DNA of 64,000 nucleotides from Candidatus Poribacteria bacterium (GCA_028824685.1 JAPPCZ010000034.1:62001-126000), one strand, 5' to 3'; numbered from the stretch's first letter, positions 50,515 to 60,296 are shown. The notes: generated from the letters alone by a model not told the origin. A program made the numbers and translations.

Positions 50515-51672
50515 TCAACCGTCTTTTTTTAAGATAACAATACGATTACTATTTGTGCCTTTGCTGTTGTTAGAAACACCCCAGCAATTTGCCGTTTTCG
50601 TAAAGTGCTGCGCGTTAATCATCAATTTTTCTGGCACAAATCCTGCCTCTACCGATGCTTGGAAAACGGGATCTTCTAACAAAATAGCACCCTTGCGGAC
50701 CTCTCCAACCTCAAAAGCAATTCTGCCAGTGCGTTTTAAGATTCGGTGCAGTTCCACAAAAACATTTGTCATACGTGCAACCCAATCCTCCAGAGATTTT
50801 AATTGCCAAACTTTGCCTGCTTCAATTTCTATGTCACAAAACCACATCCGTAGCCAGTTGTCCTGCTCATAGTCCACAGTATCAAGGAAAGGGGGTGAGG
50901 TGACAACTAAATCAACGGATTCGTCTGCTATTTGTGGCGTATTATCTGCGGATTCAGTGAGAAGGACCGCATCGTTCCGCCAGAAGTGATTGGGAAGGCT
51001 ATGGCGCAGCAACTGCTTTGATTTCCTGAGTATCAATTCCTTCGTGTTTCGGTATTCTGGAGTTTGATTTCGCCTCTCATTGATTTTTCGCTGTGAAACA
51101 ACTGAGGCTGCCAGATTCGGCGGTAGGGTAAAGACGGAGAAGAAGCCAGTTGAATGACCTGTAAGACGACTGCATGCTACCATCTGTAACCATCCATCAA
51201 CCTTGTCAAGTTGTTCTTGTTGGAAATAGGTTCGCCATCCGTAAATTTCTCTAAGTGTCCCTTCATGGAAAAAGACTAAAAGGTCAGGATCAATTTCTGC
51301 ATCATTTGATAGGTCAACCTCAGATAATCTCTTTTCAATATCTGCTAATGTAGGTGGGTTAAGGCGAGGGGATGTAAGGATTATAGACAGAGGGTTTATG
51401 TCGTTTCCAATTACTTTATGTCCGTGAAGCTGAGCCTCTATTAGTGTTGTTCCGCGTCCCATAAACGGATCGTAAACAACAGATTCTGGTTCGCAGAACT
51501 TTTTGATAAAAAATGCTGGTAATTGCGGTTTATAACAGGCGCGATATGAAATTTCATGGATGGAGTGACCAGCACGTTGTTTTGCTGTCCAAAATTCGTC
51601 AACTTCTGTAGGAACACGAATCGTGAAACCGTTAGGTCTATTAAAATCAAAGGCTAATTGTATTGTAGCCAT
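50515..51672 (-). CDS. DNA methyltransferase (TSPPF motif)
   Basis: VDLVVTSPPFLDTVDYEQDNW, VVYDPFMGRGTTLIEAQLHGHKVIGNDINP. Confidence 0.85.
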   Translation of the reverse strand: MATIQLAFDFNRPNGFTIRVPTEVDEFWTAKQRAGHSIHEISYRACYKPQLPAFFIKKFCEPESVVYDPFMGRGTTLIEAQLHGHKVIGNDINPLSIILTSPRLNPPTLADIEKRLSEVDLSNDAEIDPDLLVFFHEGTLREIYGWRTYFQQEQLDKVDGWLQMVACSRLTGHSTGFFSVFTLPPNLAASVVSQRKINERRNQTPEYRNTKELILRKSKQLLRHSLPNHFWRNDAVLLTESADNTPQIADESVDLVVTSPPFLDTVDYEQDNWLRMWFCDIEIEAGKVWQLKSLEDWVARMTNVFVELHRILKRTGRIAFEVGEVRKGAILLEDPVFQASVEAGFVPEKLMINAQHFTKTANCWGVSNNSKGTNSNRIVILKKDG

Positions 51673-51681
51673 GAATCTTGT

Positions 51682-52587
51682 TTATATATTTGTTTCAAAA
51701 AAGGTTCTCTGATTAAAAATAGCGGACTCTGTTAACTTAGATTGCTTCTTTCCCAAAATTGCTTCTAAATCAGAGGTACAGGCATAATCCTTGAAAAAAC
51801 GAGAAATATCATCTGATTCTCTCTGTTCTGCAAGTCTGTTTTGAATGAGTTCTACATTGAATGGATCAAGTTCAATACCTATAGATTTTCGTGCTAATTG
51901 TTCTGATACAACCAATGTTGTGCCAGAGCCTGCAAACGGATCAAGGACGACATCACCTGGATTTGTGGAAGATAGAATGATTCGAAGGAGGAGTTGGACA
52001 GGAGTTTGTTGTTTGTGTAGGCGATTTCCTTCCGCATCGCGAAGTGCTTCATCGCCAGCAAAATAGCCAGAGGTCAATTCTCGTATATCGTCCCATACGT
52101 CTGTAACATACATGCCGTTTTCACGCGTGTACTTGTAATCTGCTGGCAGTGGTGGATCAATACGGAGACGATTGAAAACGCGTGGTGTTTTGCCTTTCGT
52201 TGCAAACCCAATTATCTGATAGTGTTTTCCAAATCGCTTTCTTCCTGGCACTGCTGATGTTTTCTTTTTCCAGACGATCAGATTTTGAAAAATCCATCCA
52301 CTATCGCGCAAGCATTGCAAAACGAATTCTGTGTTTTTTTCGCGTTGCATGAAATAGATAGCACAACCATCGGAAGTTAATGCATAGATTTTTGAACAGA
52401 CATCTTGCATCCATTTCCAATATTCTTCAGGAGGTAGGTTATCATTCCATTGATTGTATGCTTTGTCTTGATTGAAGGGAGGATCAAGAAAGGAAAGGTC
52501 TATCTTTGAGATAAAGTTGCTGGTATCCAAAGCTGTTGTGCAACTGTCATGGAGCACGATACAGTCTTTGCCAAGTGAGTTTCCCAT
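51682..52587 (-). CDS. DNA methyltransferase (DPPF motif)
   Basis: IDLSFLDPPFNQDKAYNQWND, VVLDPFAGSGTTLVVSEQLARKSIGIELDPFNVELIQNRL. Confidence 0.85.
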   Translation of the reverse strand: MGNSLGKDCIVLHDSCTTALDTSNFISKIDLSFLDPPFNQDKAYNQWNDNLPPEEYWKWMQDVCSKIYALTSDGCAIYFMQREKNTEFVLQCLRDSGWIFQNLIVWKKKTSAVPGRKRFGKHYQIIGFATKGKTPRVFNRLRIDPPLPADYKYTRENGMYVTDVWDDIRELTSGYFAGDEALRDAEGNRLHKQQTPVQLLLRIILSSTNPGDVVLDPFAGSGTTLVVSEQLARKSIGIELDPFNVELIQNRLAEQRESDDISRFFKDYACTSDLEAILGKKQSKLTESAIFNQRTFFETNI

Positions 52588-52676
52588 GGAGCAGCGTTCC
52601 CACAGTAACGGAGTTCAGAGCAAAGTCTTCTTGAAGTGTTTGTGTATCATAATCTTCGGGATTTGCAGATCGCTGG

Positions 52677-53171
52677 CTAAACCGTGTAATTTTTCACAAT
52701 CTCTTCATCCAGATTTTCCAAAACATCTTTAGCGTCGCGTTGCATCGGTTTCTCTTTTTTCACTTCAGCTTCAAGGAAACCGTTTTCTTCAATAACATTC
52801 TCCTCAACATAGATCGGCACTTCACATCGGATTGCGAGGGCAAGCGCGTCGCTCGGTCGCGAATCTATATCGTATTCTTGCCCATTCAATTCAAGTTTTA
52901 CTTGGGCAAAGAAGGTCTGTTTTTCAACTGCATTGATACAGATGGAACTAACCTTGCCAGAGATTGTGTCAATGACATTTTTGAGTAAGTCGTGCGTCAT
53001 TGGTCGTGGCAGATCAACTTTTTTCAGTCGGTTCTCTATTGCCCACGCCTCCGATTCACCTATCCATATCAACAATATCCGTTTAGATTCGCCTTCTTTT
53101 TCTTTTAAGACGACAACCGGTGCACCTGTATTTCGATCAACGGTCAGAAATTCAATCTTAACTTCGACCAT
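52677..53171 (-). CDS. bifunctional nuclease family protein (DUF151)
   Basis: PVVVLKEKEGESKRILLIWIGESEAWAIENRLKKVDLPRPMTHDLLKNVID, IDSRPSDALALAIRCEVPIYVEENVIEENG. Confidence 0.85.
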   Translation of the reverse strand: MVEVKIEFLTVDRNTGAPVVVLKEKEGESKRILLIWIGESEAWAIENRLKKVDLPRPMTHDLLKNVIDTISGKVSSICINAVEKQTFFAQVKLELNGQEYDIDSRPSDALALAIRCEVPIYVEENVIEENGFLEAEVKKEKPMQRDAKDVLENLDEEIVKNYTV

Positions 53172-53176
53172 GTTAT

Positions 53177-53235
53177 TTCTCCTTTTCAAAGAATCCGTGT
53201 TTTTCGATCACATCGTCTTCCACATAGATTGGTTC
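53177..53235 (-). pseudogene. C-terminal remnant of a second DUF151 paralog
   Basis: reverse-strand PIYVEDDVIEKHGFFEKEK* matches PIYVEENVIEENGFLEAEVKKEK of the adjacent gene. Confidence 0.6.
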
Positions 53236-53361
53236 AAATGACTATTGGTATTCCATTGTTCCTGTCTGTGATGCTGTCAATTTTAACTTTAACCAATGTC
53301 CTATCCTTTGTGTTAGAAGATTACACTGACAACAAGATTTACGTAAATTATCCATATTTAT

Positions 53362-55239
53362 TTAATCAGAAACAGGTTCGGACTCTGGCTCGGAACTGGA
53401 ATCAGATTCAGAATCCGAAACGGCATTTCGGTTTAATCCTTTTGCATAATCTGAAATTGTCTGTCCAATCTTTGCTGTATCAATACCGCTAAAGTTCACC
53501 AGTTCTTTGAGGAGTGGCATTGCCGCGCCAGCGTTGATAATCGACCCAAGAATTCGGTTCATACTACCAGAACTACCATTACCACTACCATTTCCACCTA
53601 AGTCAAGCACGCGGATGCTTTCAATCCGTTCCGCGGGTTTCATCAACTCATTTGTAACTTCGGGTAGTGCTTCTACGAGTGCAAGCACTGCATCACTAAC
53701 GAGTACTTGTGGCTCAGCCTGATTTTTGGCGGTTATTAATGCTTCTTCACCGTCTGCCTCAGCTCTGGCTTCAACAAGGAGTGCTTCGGAGAGTATCTTT
53801 GTTGCTTCAGCCTTGACTTGCGCTGCTTCAAGTTCCGCTTTTGCCGTTTCAACAATAGTATACACTTCCGCGTCAGCGGTCTTTTCCTTCGCAATTCTTT
53901 CTTCGTCCGCTTCTTGTTCGGCACGAATCAGTTCTACCTTGCTTTCACGCTCCGCTTTTTCAATTGCTTCAGCTGTATCAACTGCAGCTTCAGCACGCGC
54001 TTTCTCAGCTGAAACCTCTAAGAATTCAATGAGGGCAGCCTCGCGTTCTTTTTCTTTAATTGAAACCAAAATAGTGTTTTCCGCCTCAGCTTCTTTTTCT
54101 GCACGTTCTTTGTCCAACAGAATAATTTTACGCTCAATGTCAGTCTCTTTGACGGTAGCTTCTTGATCAATCTTTGCTTTTTCAATAGTAAGGGTTCGTT
54201 GAATTTCAGCTTCTTCAACCGTTTGCTGTTGTTGCACGCGGGCAATTTCGACAGCCTGTTTCTGTGCGATTTCGCTTTCTTCAACCATCTTTTCCTGCTC
54301 AATACGTTCCATCTCTATTTTTTGAGTCTGTACAATTTCAGCGGATTTCACAGCCTGTTCCTGTTTAATGCGTGCTTCCTCAACCGCTTGCAGCTGCTCA
54401 AACTTATGTGCCTCAACCGCGCGTTCTTGTTCAGCCTTGTTCGTAGCAATTTCCTTGCGCTGTTCTTCCTGTGCAAACTCAAGCCTCTGTTCTACCTCTA
54501 ATGCTTTAGTTTCTGTTTCCTCTTCCTTTTGCTTAATTTCGAGTTCCGCAAGGAGACGATCTTCTTCACGTCTGACCTTATTCTCATGCTCAATCTTGGC
54601 GGTTTCAGTCTGCTTTTCTTCCACTTCCTTCTTGATCGTCATAATTGCAACGACATCAAATCGGTTGTTTTCATCAAGAGATTCAAGTGGTGTTTGGTCA
54701 AGGTTAGTAACAGCCACGGTTTCAAGCTTAAAGCCGTTCTGTTCCAAATCCTCAAGGCATGCCTCCTGAACCTGGTCGGAAAATTCTTGGCGTTTTTCGT
54801 GAAGTTCCTGCAAATCCATAGTCGCAGCAACACTTCGTAGAACACCAACGAGTTTACCTTCCAGCAATGAATTCACTGCCTGCGGTGTTAAAGTTTTATC
54901 ACCAAGACTTGCTACAGCTTTAAGCACATCTGCTTCATTCGGTTCAATTTTTACATAGAACTCCGCTTGTATGTCAACACGCAAACTGTCCTTAGTAATC
55001 AGTGCTGCTTGTCCCTCACGTTCAACAGGGAGTTGCAACGTATTTAAAGAAATGATCTGCGTCACATTCGTGATTGGATTAACGAGCGTTCCGCCAAATA
55101 CAACCCGTTTTTTGCTTCCCCCTGAGATTACTAATGCTGCGTCCGCAGGGGCTTTTTTGTAGAAGGATTTGTATATTAGTACAAAAATAACAAACAAGGC
55201 AATCAGACCGCCCACAATAAGAATAAACAAATCTGGCAT
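53362..55239 (-). CDS. flotillin-like SPFH-domain protein
   Basis: LVISGGSKKRVVFGGTLVNPITNVTQIISLNTLQLPV, long Glu/Ala-rich coiled coil (EIAQKQAVEIARVQQQQTVEEAEIQRTLTIEKAKI). Confidence 0.9.
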   Translation of the reverse strand: MPDLFILIVGGLIALFVIFVLIYKSFYKKAPADAALVISGGSKKRVVFGGTLVNPITNVTQIISLNTLQLPVEREGQAALITKDSLRVDIQAEFYVKIEPNEADVLKAVASLGDKTLTPQAVNSLLEGKLVGVLRSVAATMDLQELHEKRQEFSDQVQEACLEDLEQNGFKLETVAVTNLDQTPLESLDENNRFDVVAIMTIKKEVEEKQTETAKIEHENKVRREEDRLLAELEIKQKEEETETKALEVEQRLEFAQEEQRKEIATNKAEQERAVEAHKFEQLQAVEEARIKQEQAVKSAEIVQTQKIEMERIEQEKMVEESEIAQKQAVEIARVQQQQTVEEAEIQRTLTIEKAKIDQEATVKETDIERKIILLDKERAEKEAEAENTILVSIKEKEREAALIEFLEVSAEKARAEAAVDTAEAIEKAERESKVELIRAEQEADEERIAKEKTADAEVYTIVETAKAELEAAQVKAEATKILSEALLVEARAEADGEEALITAKNQAEPQVLVSDAVLALVEALPEVTNELMKPAERIESIRVLDLGGNGSGNGSSGSMNRILGSIINAGAAMPLLKELVNFSGIDTAKIGQTISDYAKGLNRNAVSDSESDSSSEPESEPVSD

Positions 55240-55286
55240 TTTATATCTCCTTAACTGATAGAATCAGGTTAATAAAGGAATCGGCA

Positions 55287-56051
55287 TTAGTGCAATTCCG
55301 CTTCTATAGGTTTTACATCAAATATTCGTTTCTCAGGATCATAATTGATTAAAATTACAATATCACCCTTTACTGGATTGGGTTCATCTGGTTTGACACG
55401 ACACTTCACTGTTAACGTATTGCCATCCGGGGCTTGTACCCGTGCAGTGCCGAAAGTCGGTGTGATTTGACCGCTAATAACCCTCCCTTGTAAACCAAGT
55501 AGGTGAAGATCCTTTGTAGGTGGATCACTTTCAGGAAAGATCTTTGAAAGTGTAAGCGATAAATATCGTGTGCCTAAAACACTACAGACAAGAGCAGCTG
55601 AGCAAGATATCCAAAAGAACAGGCTCGGTGCTGCGTTCACATTCAGAATTTCATTGACGATTAAACCTGTGAAACCCCACGTTGTAAAGAGTGTCATTAC
55701 CACAATCATAAAGGGTACTCTGCCTACGTTCAGAAAACCCAAAACGTCAACAAAAATATTGCCGCCTACACCGGAATCTGCTGCTATATCAGTATCGGCG
55801 TCCACGTCAGCATCAACGTCCATGTCTACATCGGCATCAACATCTATATCCACGTCTGCGTCAACGTCAAAATCTACATCGGCATCAACGTCAAAGTCAA
55901 CGTCAGCATCAACGTCTGCGTCTACATCAGCATCCCCACCAAAGTCCAGACCACCGAGGATAAGCCGAAAAATTGCAAACAGAAACACGACAGCAAGCGG
56001 TGCAGTAAACCATACATTATATGTTACAGTTAGGTAAGTCCAAAATCCCAT
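55287..56051 (-). CDS. NfeD/YqiJ-like OB-fold membrane protein with Asp-Val repeat insert
   Basis: adjacent to flotillin; TM segments; DVDADVDADVDFDVDADVDFDVDADVDIDVDADVDMDVDADVDADTD; C-term LLGLQGRVISGQITPTFGTARVQAPDGNTLTVKCR. Confidence 0.75.
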   Translation of the reverse strand: MGFWTYLTVTYNVWFTAPLAVVFLFAIFRLILGGLDFGGDADVDADVDADVDFDVDADVDFDVDADVDIDVDADVDMDVDADVDADTDIAADSGVGGNIFVDVLGFLNVGRVPFMIVVMTLFTTWGFTGLIVNEILNVNAAPSLFFWISCSAALVCSVLGTRYLSLTLSKIFPESDPPTKDLHLLGLQGRVISGQITPTFGTARVQAPDGNTLTVKCRVKPDEPNPVKGDIVILINYDPEKRIFDVKPIEAELH

Positions 56052-56053
56052 AA

Positions 56054-56434
56054 TTACCTCTGTATCTGTTCGGCGATAAGTTGATGAGCGCGACGCGCTT
56101 CACGCAAACTCATGTTGTCAATCCAAAAACTATTACGTTTGACATCAATTTCAAGTCGTGCTTGTCCAAAAAATCGATGTTTTAAAAGTCGGGCAAGTTT
56201 CACAGTGCTAATTTCGCTAAAAAACACATTACATCGGATATTAGCGTAAGAGATAGCCAAACTCCCCATATATTTTTCGTCTAAGATCAGCACTCGTAAC
56301 GTGGTAATCAAAACAAAATCAGGGTGCAGCAGTGAAGAACGGCCAAGAACGCATAAACATATCTGTTCATCTGGCTGAAGTTCTGCCTTGGCAATCCGTT
56401 GAATACGGTTTGGAAGATTTTCAAAATCAGCCAT
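56054..56434 (-). CDS. small protein, possible bacterial PH/YokE-like domain
   Basis: LQPDEQICLCVLGRSSLLHPDFVLITTLRVLILDEKYMGSLAISYANIRCNVFFSEISTVKL. Confidence 0.4.
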   Translation of the reverse strand: MADFENLPNRIQRIAKAELQPDEQICLCVLGRSSLLHPDFVLITTLRVLILDEKYMGSLAISYANIRCNVFFSEISTVKLARLLKHRFFGQARLEIDVKRNSFWIDNMSLREARRAHQLIAEQIQR

Positions 56435-56626
56435 CGTGCCTCGTCCTTTTATATAGAGACATCTATCAGCGGAAAGATAGTAAAAAATTCACTTTTTTGG
56501 GTCGCTGGCAAATATTTCGTATATGCTTTAAAATTCAAAGAGGCACAATGAATTGTGCAGCTACAAGCGACACGACTCCGATGAATTGGATAATTTATGT
56601 TGAATTATTAATTATACACGCCACAT

Positions 56627-56690
56627 GTAGGAGCGATCTCCGAATCGCGACGAAACGCTTTGATAGTCGGGAATCGGAGTTCCCTCCTAC
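56627..56690. repeat. repeat A hairpin pair
   Basis: gtaggagcgatctccgaatcgcgac...gtcgggaatcggagttccctcctac. Confidence 0.8.
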
Positions 56691-56718
56691 AGAAGATTCA
56701 TTTATGCCAAGTGGGTGA

Positions 56719-57071
56719 TGGAGGTGGCGGGAATTGAACCCGCGTCCGAAAGCATATTGATAAAGGCTACTACATGCTTATCACAGGTTTTAAGTTTCGC
56801 TGTTCAGGCTCCCCTGTGCAGGATTCATGAAGGCTATCTCAAGTTTAGGTTCACGGAATGCCCCTTGAGAACAATCAAACCGCTATCCCGTATTGCGGCG
56901 CTTTAGCTTCCCTGACGGGAAACAGGTTGGCCAAGCGTAGCTGCGTATTAAGCAGCTAGTGCTAATTCTTGATCAGCAATTATAATTGTTCCGCCTATTT
57001 TACGAGGCCTGCGGAGACCTCGACATGCAACCTGTATCGCAATTACCTCCGTCGAAACCAAGTTCACCCCC
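56719..57071 (-). ncRNA. ssrA: transfer-messenger RNA
   Basis: minus strand gggggtgaacttggtttcgacggaggta ... tag frame GCT GAT CAA GAA TTA GCA CTA GCT GCT TAA (ADQELALAA*) ... gggttcaattcccgccacctcca; 7-bp acceptor stem. Confidence 0.95.
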
Positions 57072-57087
57072 AAATATATTTGTGAGT

Positions 57088-57549
57088 TTATGAATATGCC
57101 CGTATTTCTCGGTTAGCGTGTTCACGTTCAATTTTATCACGCTTATCGTAGACTCGCTTCCCTTGGGCAACTGCTAATTCTAACTTTATCTTACTACCGC
57201 TGAAGTAAGCGCGTGTCGGAACTAAGGTCATTCCCTTTGACTGAACTGATCGCGTTAATTTTCTTATTTCGTTACGATGCAGTAAGAGTTTACGAGGACG
57301 TTTCGCTTCATGATTCATCCGATTTCCCTGATCATACAAACCGATAAACGCATCAATGAGAAATACCTCTCCGTCTGTTATTTGTGCGTAACTGTCGGTC
57401 AAGTTAAACTGTCCGTTTCTAATCGCTTTTACTTCAGTCCCCTGCAAAACGATGCCTGCCTCATACCGATCATGTAGATGGTAGTCGTACCGCGCTTTCC
57501 GGTTGACAGTAATCGTTGGGTTCTGTAGGGATTTCTTTTTATCTTTCAC
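57088..57549 (-). CDS. smpB: SsrA-binding protein
   Basis: NRKARYDYHLHDRYEAGIVLQGTEVKAIRNGQFNLTDSYAQI, NHEAKRPRKLLLHRNEI; likely GTG start (VKDKKKS) inside the longer ORF. Confidence 0.95.
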   Translation of the reverse strand: MKDKKKSLQNPTITVNRKARYDYHLHDRYEAGIVLQGTEVKAIRNGQFNLTDSYAQITDGEVFLIDAFIGLYDQGNRMNHEAKRPRKLLLHRNEIRKLTRSVQSKGMTLVPTRAYFSGSKIKLELAVAQGKRVYDKRDKIEREHANREIRAYS

Positions 57550-57749
57550 AATAACCCTTATTTTACCATATATTATATGAAGTGTGCAAGGAAAATGTGG
57601 TTTAATGACAGAGCCATTCAATTTTCCAACAATTTCTAACTTCTTTCAAAGGCCTCTTCCTGTAGGAGCGAGCTGGAACTCGCTCCATAGGCGTCAATTT
57701 AGTGAGACAGGTTCTCGTAGGTTGGGTTGAACCGCTGGTGAAACCCATA

Positions 57750-58100
57750 AATCAACGGTATGAATGCCATTTAGGCATTCCCCGGGTGTAAACTTAAGAA
57801 AATGTCTGAATCATTATGATCCCTTCTCAATACGTATTGTTATTGGGATTATCCACTCTTCAGTCCCGTAGGGACGCAATGTTTATAGATCACAGATGAA
57901 CAAGGTCTCTTTAGTCCCGTAGGGACGATATGTTTATCTAATGTCTTTGTTGTACACATATCGTCCCTACGGGACTAAAGTCGGTAGTGTCAACGTTTCT
58001 ATAAACATATCGTCCCTACGGGACTGGGAAGACTTTCTGCATGGAAAAATCCTTAAGTTTACACCCGGGGAATGCCTAAATGGCATTCATACCGTTGATT
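57750..58100. repeat. MITE-like element: 49-bp perfect inverted repeats around hairpin module B (locus 3)
   Basis: AATCAACGGTATGAATGCCATTTAGGCATTCCCCGGGTGTAAACTTAAG at 57750-57798 and its exact reverse complement at 58052-58100. Confidence 0.85.
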
Positions 58101-58365
58101 TCGATCTCCGAATCGCGACCTGTCGGGAATCGGAGTTCCCTCCTACAAAGAGAATCAGTTGATAATGAACCAACAAATCCTATTTATGGGATACGCTCTA
58201 TTAATTTGGAATTAATCGCATAAAATGATAAATTTTGATAGATTGAAATAAAAAACACATATTTTCCACTTTATGCAACCTGTAGACAAAAAACTGTGTC
58301 TTTAATATCATACATACAAAATGTATCAATTTTACTGAACCAAAATACCAATAAGGAGCAAAACA

Positions 58366-59151
58366 ATGAAAAGATTTGTCCTCTTACTATTTCTAATCAT
58401 AGCACCAGGGCTTGCAATAAGCGAATCACCAGAAGAGATGGTGCTGATATCCGCAGGTGAGTTTACGATGGGCACAGACGATCCGAAGGCATCCACTGAC
58501 CAACGACCCGCACGCAAAGTAAATGTAGAGGCTTTTTACATTGACAAACACGAAGTTACAAATGCCGAATTTCAAGCATTTATCTTAGCAGATGGATACA
58601 ATAAACAGGAATACTGGACAAAAGAAGGGTGGGACTTCATTCAGAAGGAACGATTTGTCTATAGTTATCCAGCAAAGAGAAAGTATCGGATTGACAAACC
58701 ACTTGGTTTTGAAGGAAATTCTGTATCACGAGAACCTGACCACCCGGTTATTGGGGTGAGTTGGTATGAGGCATCTGCTTATGCTGTATGGGCAGGTAAA
58801 CGTCTGCCAACCGAGGCAGAGTGGGAGAAGGCTGCCAGAGGCACTGATTCCCGGCTCTATCCGTGGGGGAACGATTTTGATTTTTCCAAACTTAATTATT
58901 TCCCACATCACGAAAAATTATCTCCTGTTGGGAGTTATCCAGATGGCGCGAGTCCTTATGGTGTGCTGGATATGGCAGGCAACGTGGCTGAATGGTGCGC
59001 GGATAATATACATGATAAGGATAAAAAAGCGGTTCGAGGCGGTGGATGGAATTCTATACGATTGCATCTGCGTTCTACCCATCGCGTAGCACATCCACCT
59101 TCATATAGATATTACAACATCGGTTTCAGATGTGCAAAAAGTATTGAGTAG
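58366..59151 (+). CDS. formylglycine-generating-enzyme (SUMF1/EgtB-like) domain secreted protein
   Basis: MVLISAGEFTMGTDDPKASTDQRPARKVNVEAFYIDKHEVTNAEFQAF ... PVIGVSWYEASAYAVWAGKRLPTEAEWEKAARG ... GNVAEWCAD. Confidence 0.9.
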   Translation: MKRFVLLLFLIIAPGLAISESPEEMVLISAGEFTMGTDDPKASTDQRPARKVNVEAFYIDKHEVTNAEFQAFILADGYNKQEYWTKEGWDFIQKERFVYSYPAKRKYRIDKPLGFEGNSVSREPDHPVIGVSWYEASAYAVWAGKRLPTEAEWEKAARGTDSRLYPWGNDFDFSKLNYFPHHEKLSPVGSYPDGASPYGVLDMAGNVAEWCADNIHDKDKKAVRGGGWNSIRLHLRSTHRVAHPPSYRYYNIGFRCAKSIE

Positions 59152-59198
59152 GAGCGATCTCCGAATCGCGAGGGTAGGTAATCGGAGTTCCCTCCTAC
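59148..59198. repeat. repeat A pair overlapping the stop codon of the FGE-like gene
   Basis: gtaggagcgatctccgaatcgcgag...aatcggagttccctcctac. Confidence 0.75.
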
Positions 59199-59213
59199 AA
59201 TGAGCAACATTGC

Positions 59214-60296
59214 GTGGCAGAGATTTGCAAATCGAGAACTACATTCATAAATTACAAATCATATATGGGGGTAATTAGCGTGCATAGAAAAATTGTTACA
59301 ACTTTTCTAATTTTATTCTGCTTTTACAACTTTAACTATGCAGAAGACATCTCAATAGAAGAACTCATACGCGGCATCAATAAGCATCAAATAAAGATTC
59401 TAAGCGGTGAAGTCTATTCCAAAACCACGACATTCTATCCCGCTCAAAAAACTGAAGAGGAGATCACTGAATGGATGAAGGCGGAAAAGAAAAAGAGAAT
59501 AAGCGAATACACACCTCTTCCCCCTGATCTGGATGTTGATGTAAAGCAGTATGAAACAGAACATCTCATACCTTATCTGAACTCCAGGGCAGATGGCTAT
59601 CGTGAACACACAAAGACGGAACTTACAACGACAATCTTCCGCGTATTAAATCCAGGTGATGAAACGGTCCCAAGACAGAATCAATATAAGGTAACGGTGG
59701 TAAATAATCCAGGGTATCCGATAGATAGGATGTCGGAGTTGTATATACCATCAGATAGTATCTATCTACTTGCTTTTGATACGCACACGCAGGTGAAACA
59801 ACGTATAGGTAACATCCTCTTTTCAAGTAGTTCTTCATCTGCTGTAAGTTTTTATGATTCCAATTATCACTACGGTTATCGGCAGTTTGCTATATTTGGC
59901 AGATCACTTTATCAAGTGCCATCAGACGCTAAAGAAATTGGTAAAGAAAAGATAGATGGTGTGGATTGTCGTATCATCACTTATACCTCCCCAAAAGGGT
60001 TGAAAGTTCGGATATGGGTTAACCCTGAAAAGGATTTTGCTGTTCATCAATATGAACTTCTACACCCTACAAAGGGATATATTCGCTGGCGGAGTGTCTA
60101 TAAAGCGTTCAAGAAATATGGCAATGTTTGGTTTCCGGAAATCTCGATAGGCACTTCATATTTTCAGGATGGATCGTTGCGGAATCAATATAATACTGAA
60201 GTGATTGATGCGGAATTCAATGTTAGTTTTCCCGAAGACTTTTTTGATATTGATAAGGATTTCTATAAATCTCCGCATTCTATGTTCAATCAATAA
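59214..60296 (+). CDS. secreted protein, paralog family member 1 (LolA-like barrel suspected)
   Basis: EDISIEELIRGINKHQIKILSGEVYSKTTTFYPAQKTEEEITE ... DAKEIGKEKIDGVDCRIITYTSPKGLKVRIWVNPEKDFAVHQYE ... VSFPEDFFDIDKDFY. Confidence 0.6.
   Translation: MAEICKSRTTFINYKSYMGVISVHRKIVTTFLILFCFYNFNYAEDISIEELIRGINKHQIKILSGEVYSKTTTFYPAQKTEEEITEWMKAEKKKRISEYTPLPPDLDVDVKQYETEHLIPYLNSRADGYREHTKTELTTTIFRVLNPGDETVPRQNQYKVTVVNNPGYPIDRMSELYIPSDSIYLLAFDTHTQVKQRIGNILFSSSSSSAVSFYDSNYHYGYRQFAIFGRSLYQVPSDAKEIGKEKIDGVDCRIITYTSPKGLKVRIWVNPEKDFAVHQYELLHPTKGYIRWRSVYKAFKKYGNVWFPEISIGTSYFQDGSLRNQYNTEVIDAEFNVSFPEDFFDIDKDFYKSPHSMFNQ

Noticed and set aside
53726-54166. Ser/Ala-rich plus-strand ORF
   Set aside because: Antisense shadow of the flotillin coiled coil (minus strand); composition is a codon-reversal artefact.
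55570-56037. Plus-strand ORF with STSAST repeats
   Set aside because: Antisense of the Asp-Val repeat in the NfeD-like gene.
56715-56906. 63-aa ORF MMEVAGIEPASES...
   Set aside because: Overlaps the tmRNA 3' half; MEVAGIEPAS is the classic false translation of a tRNA-like T-arm region.
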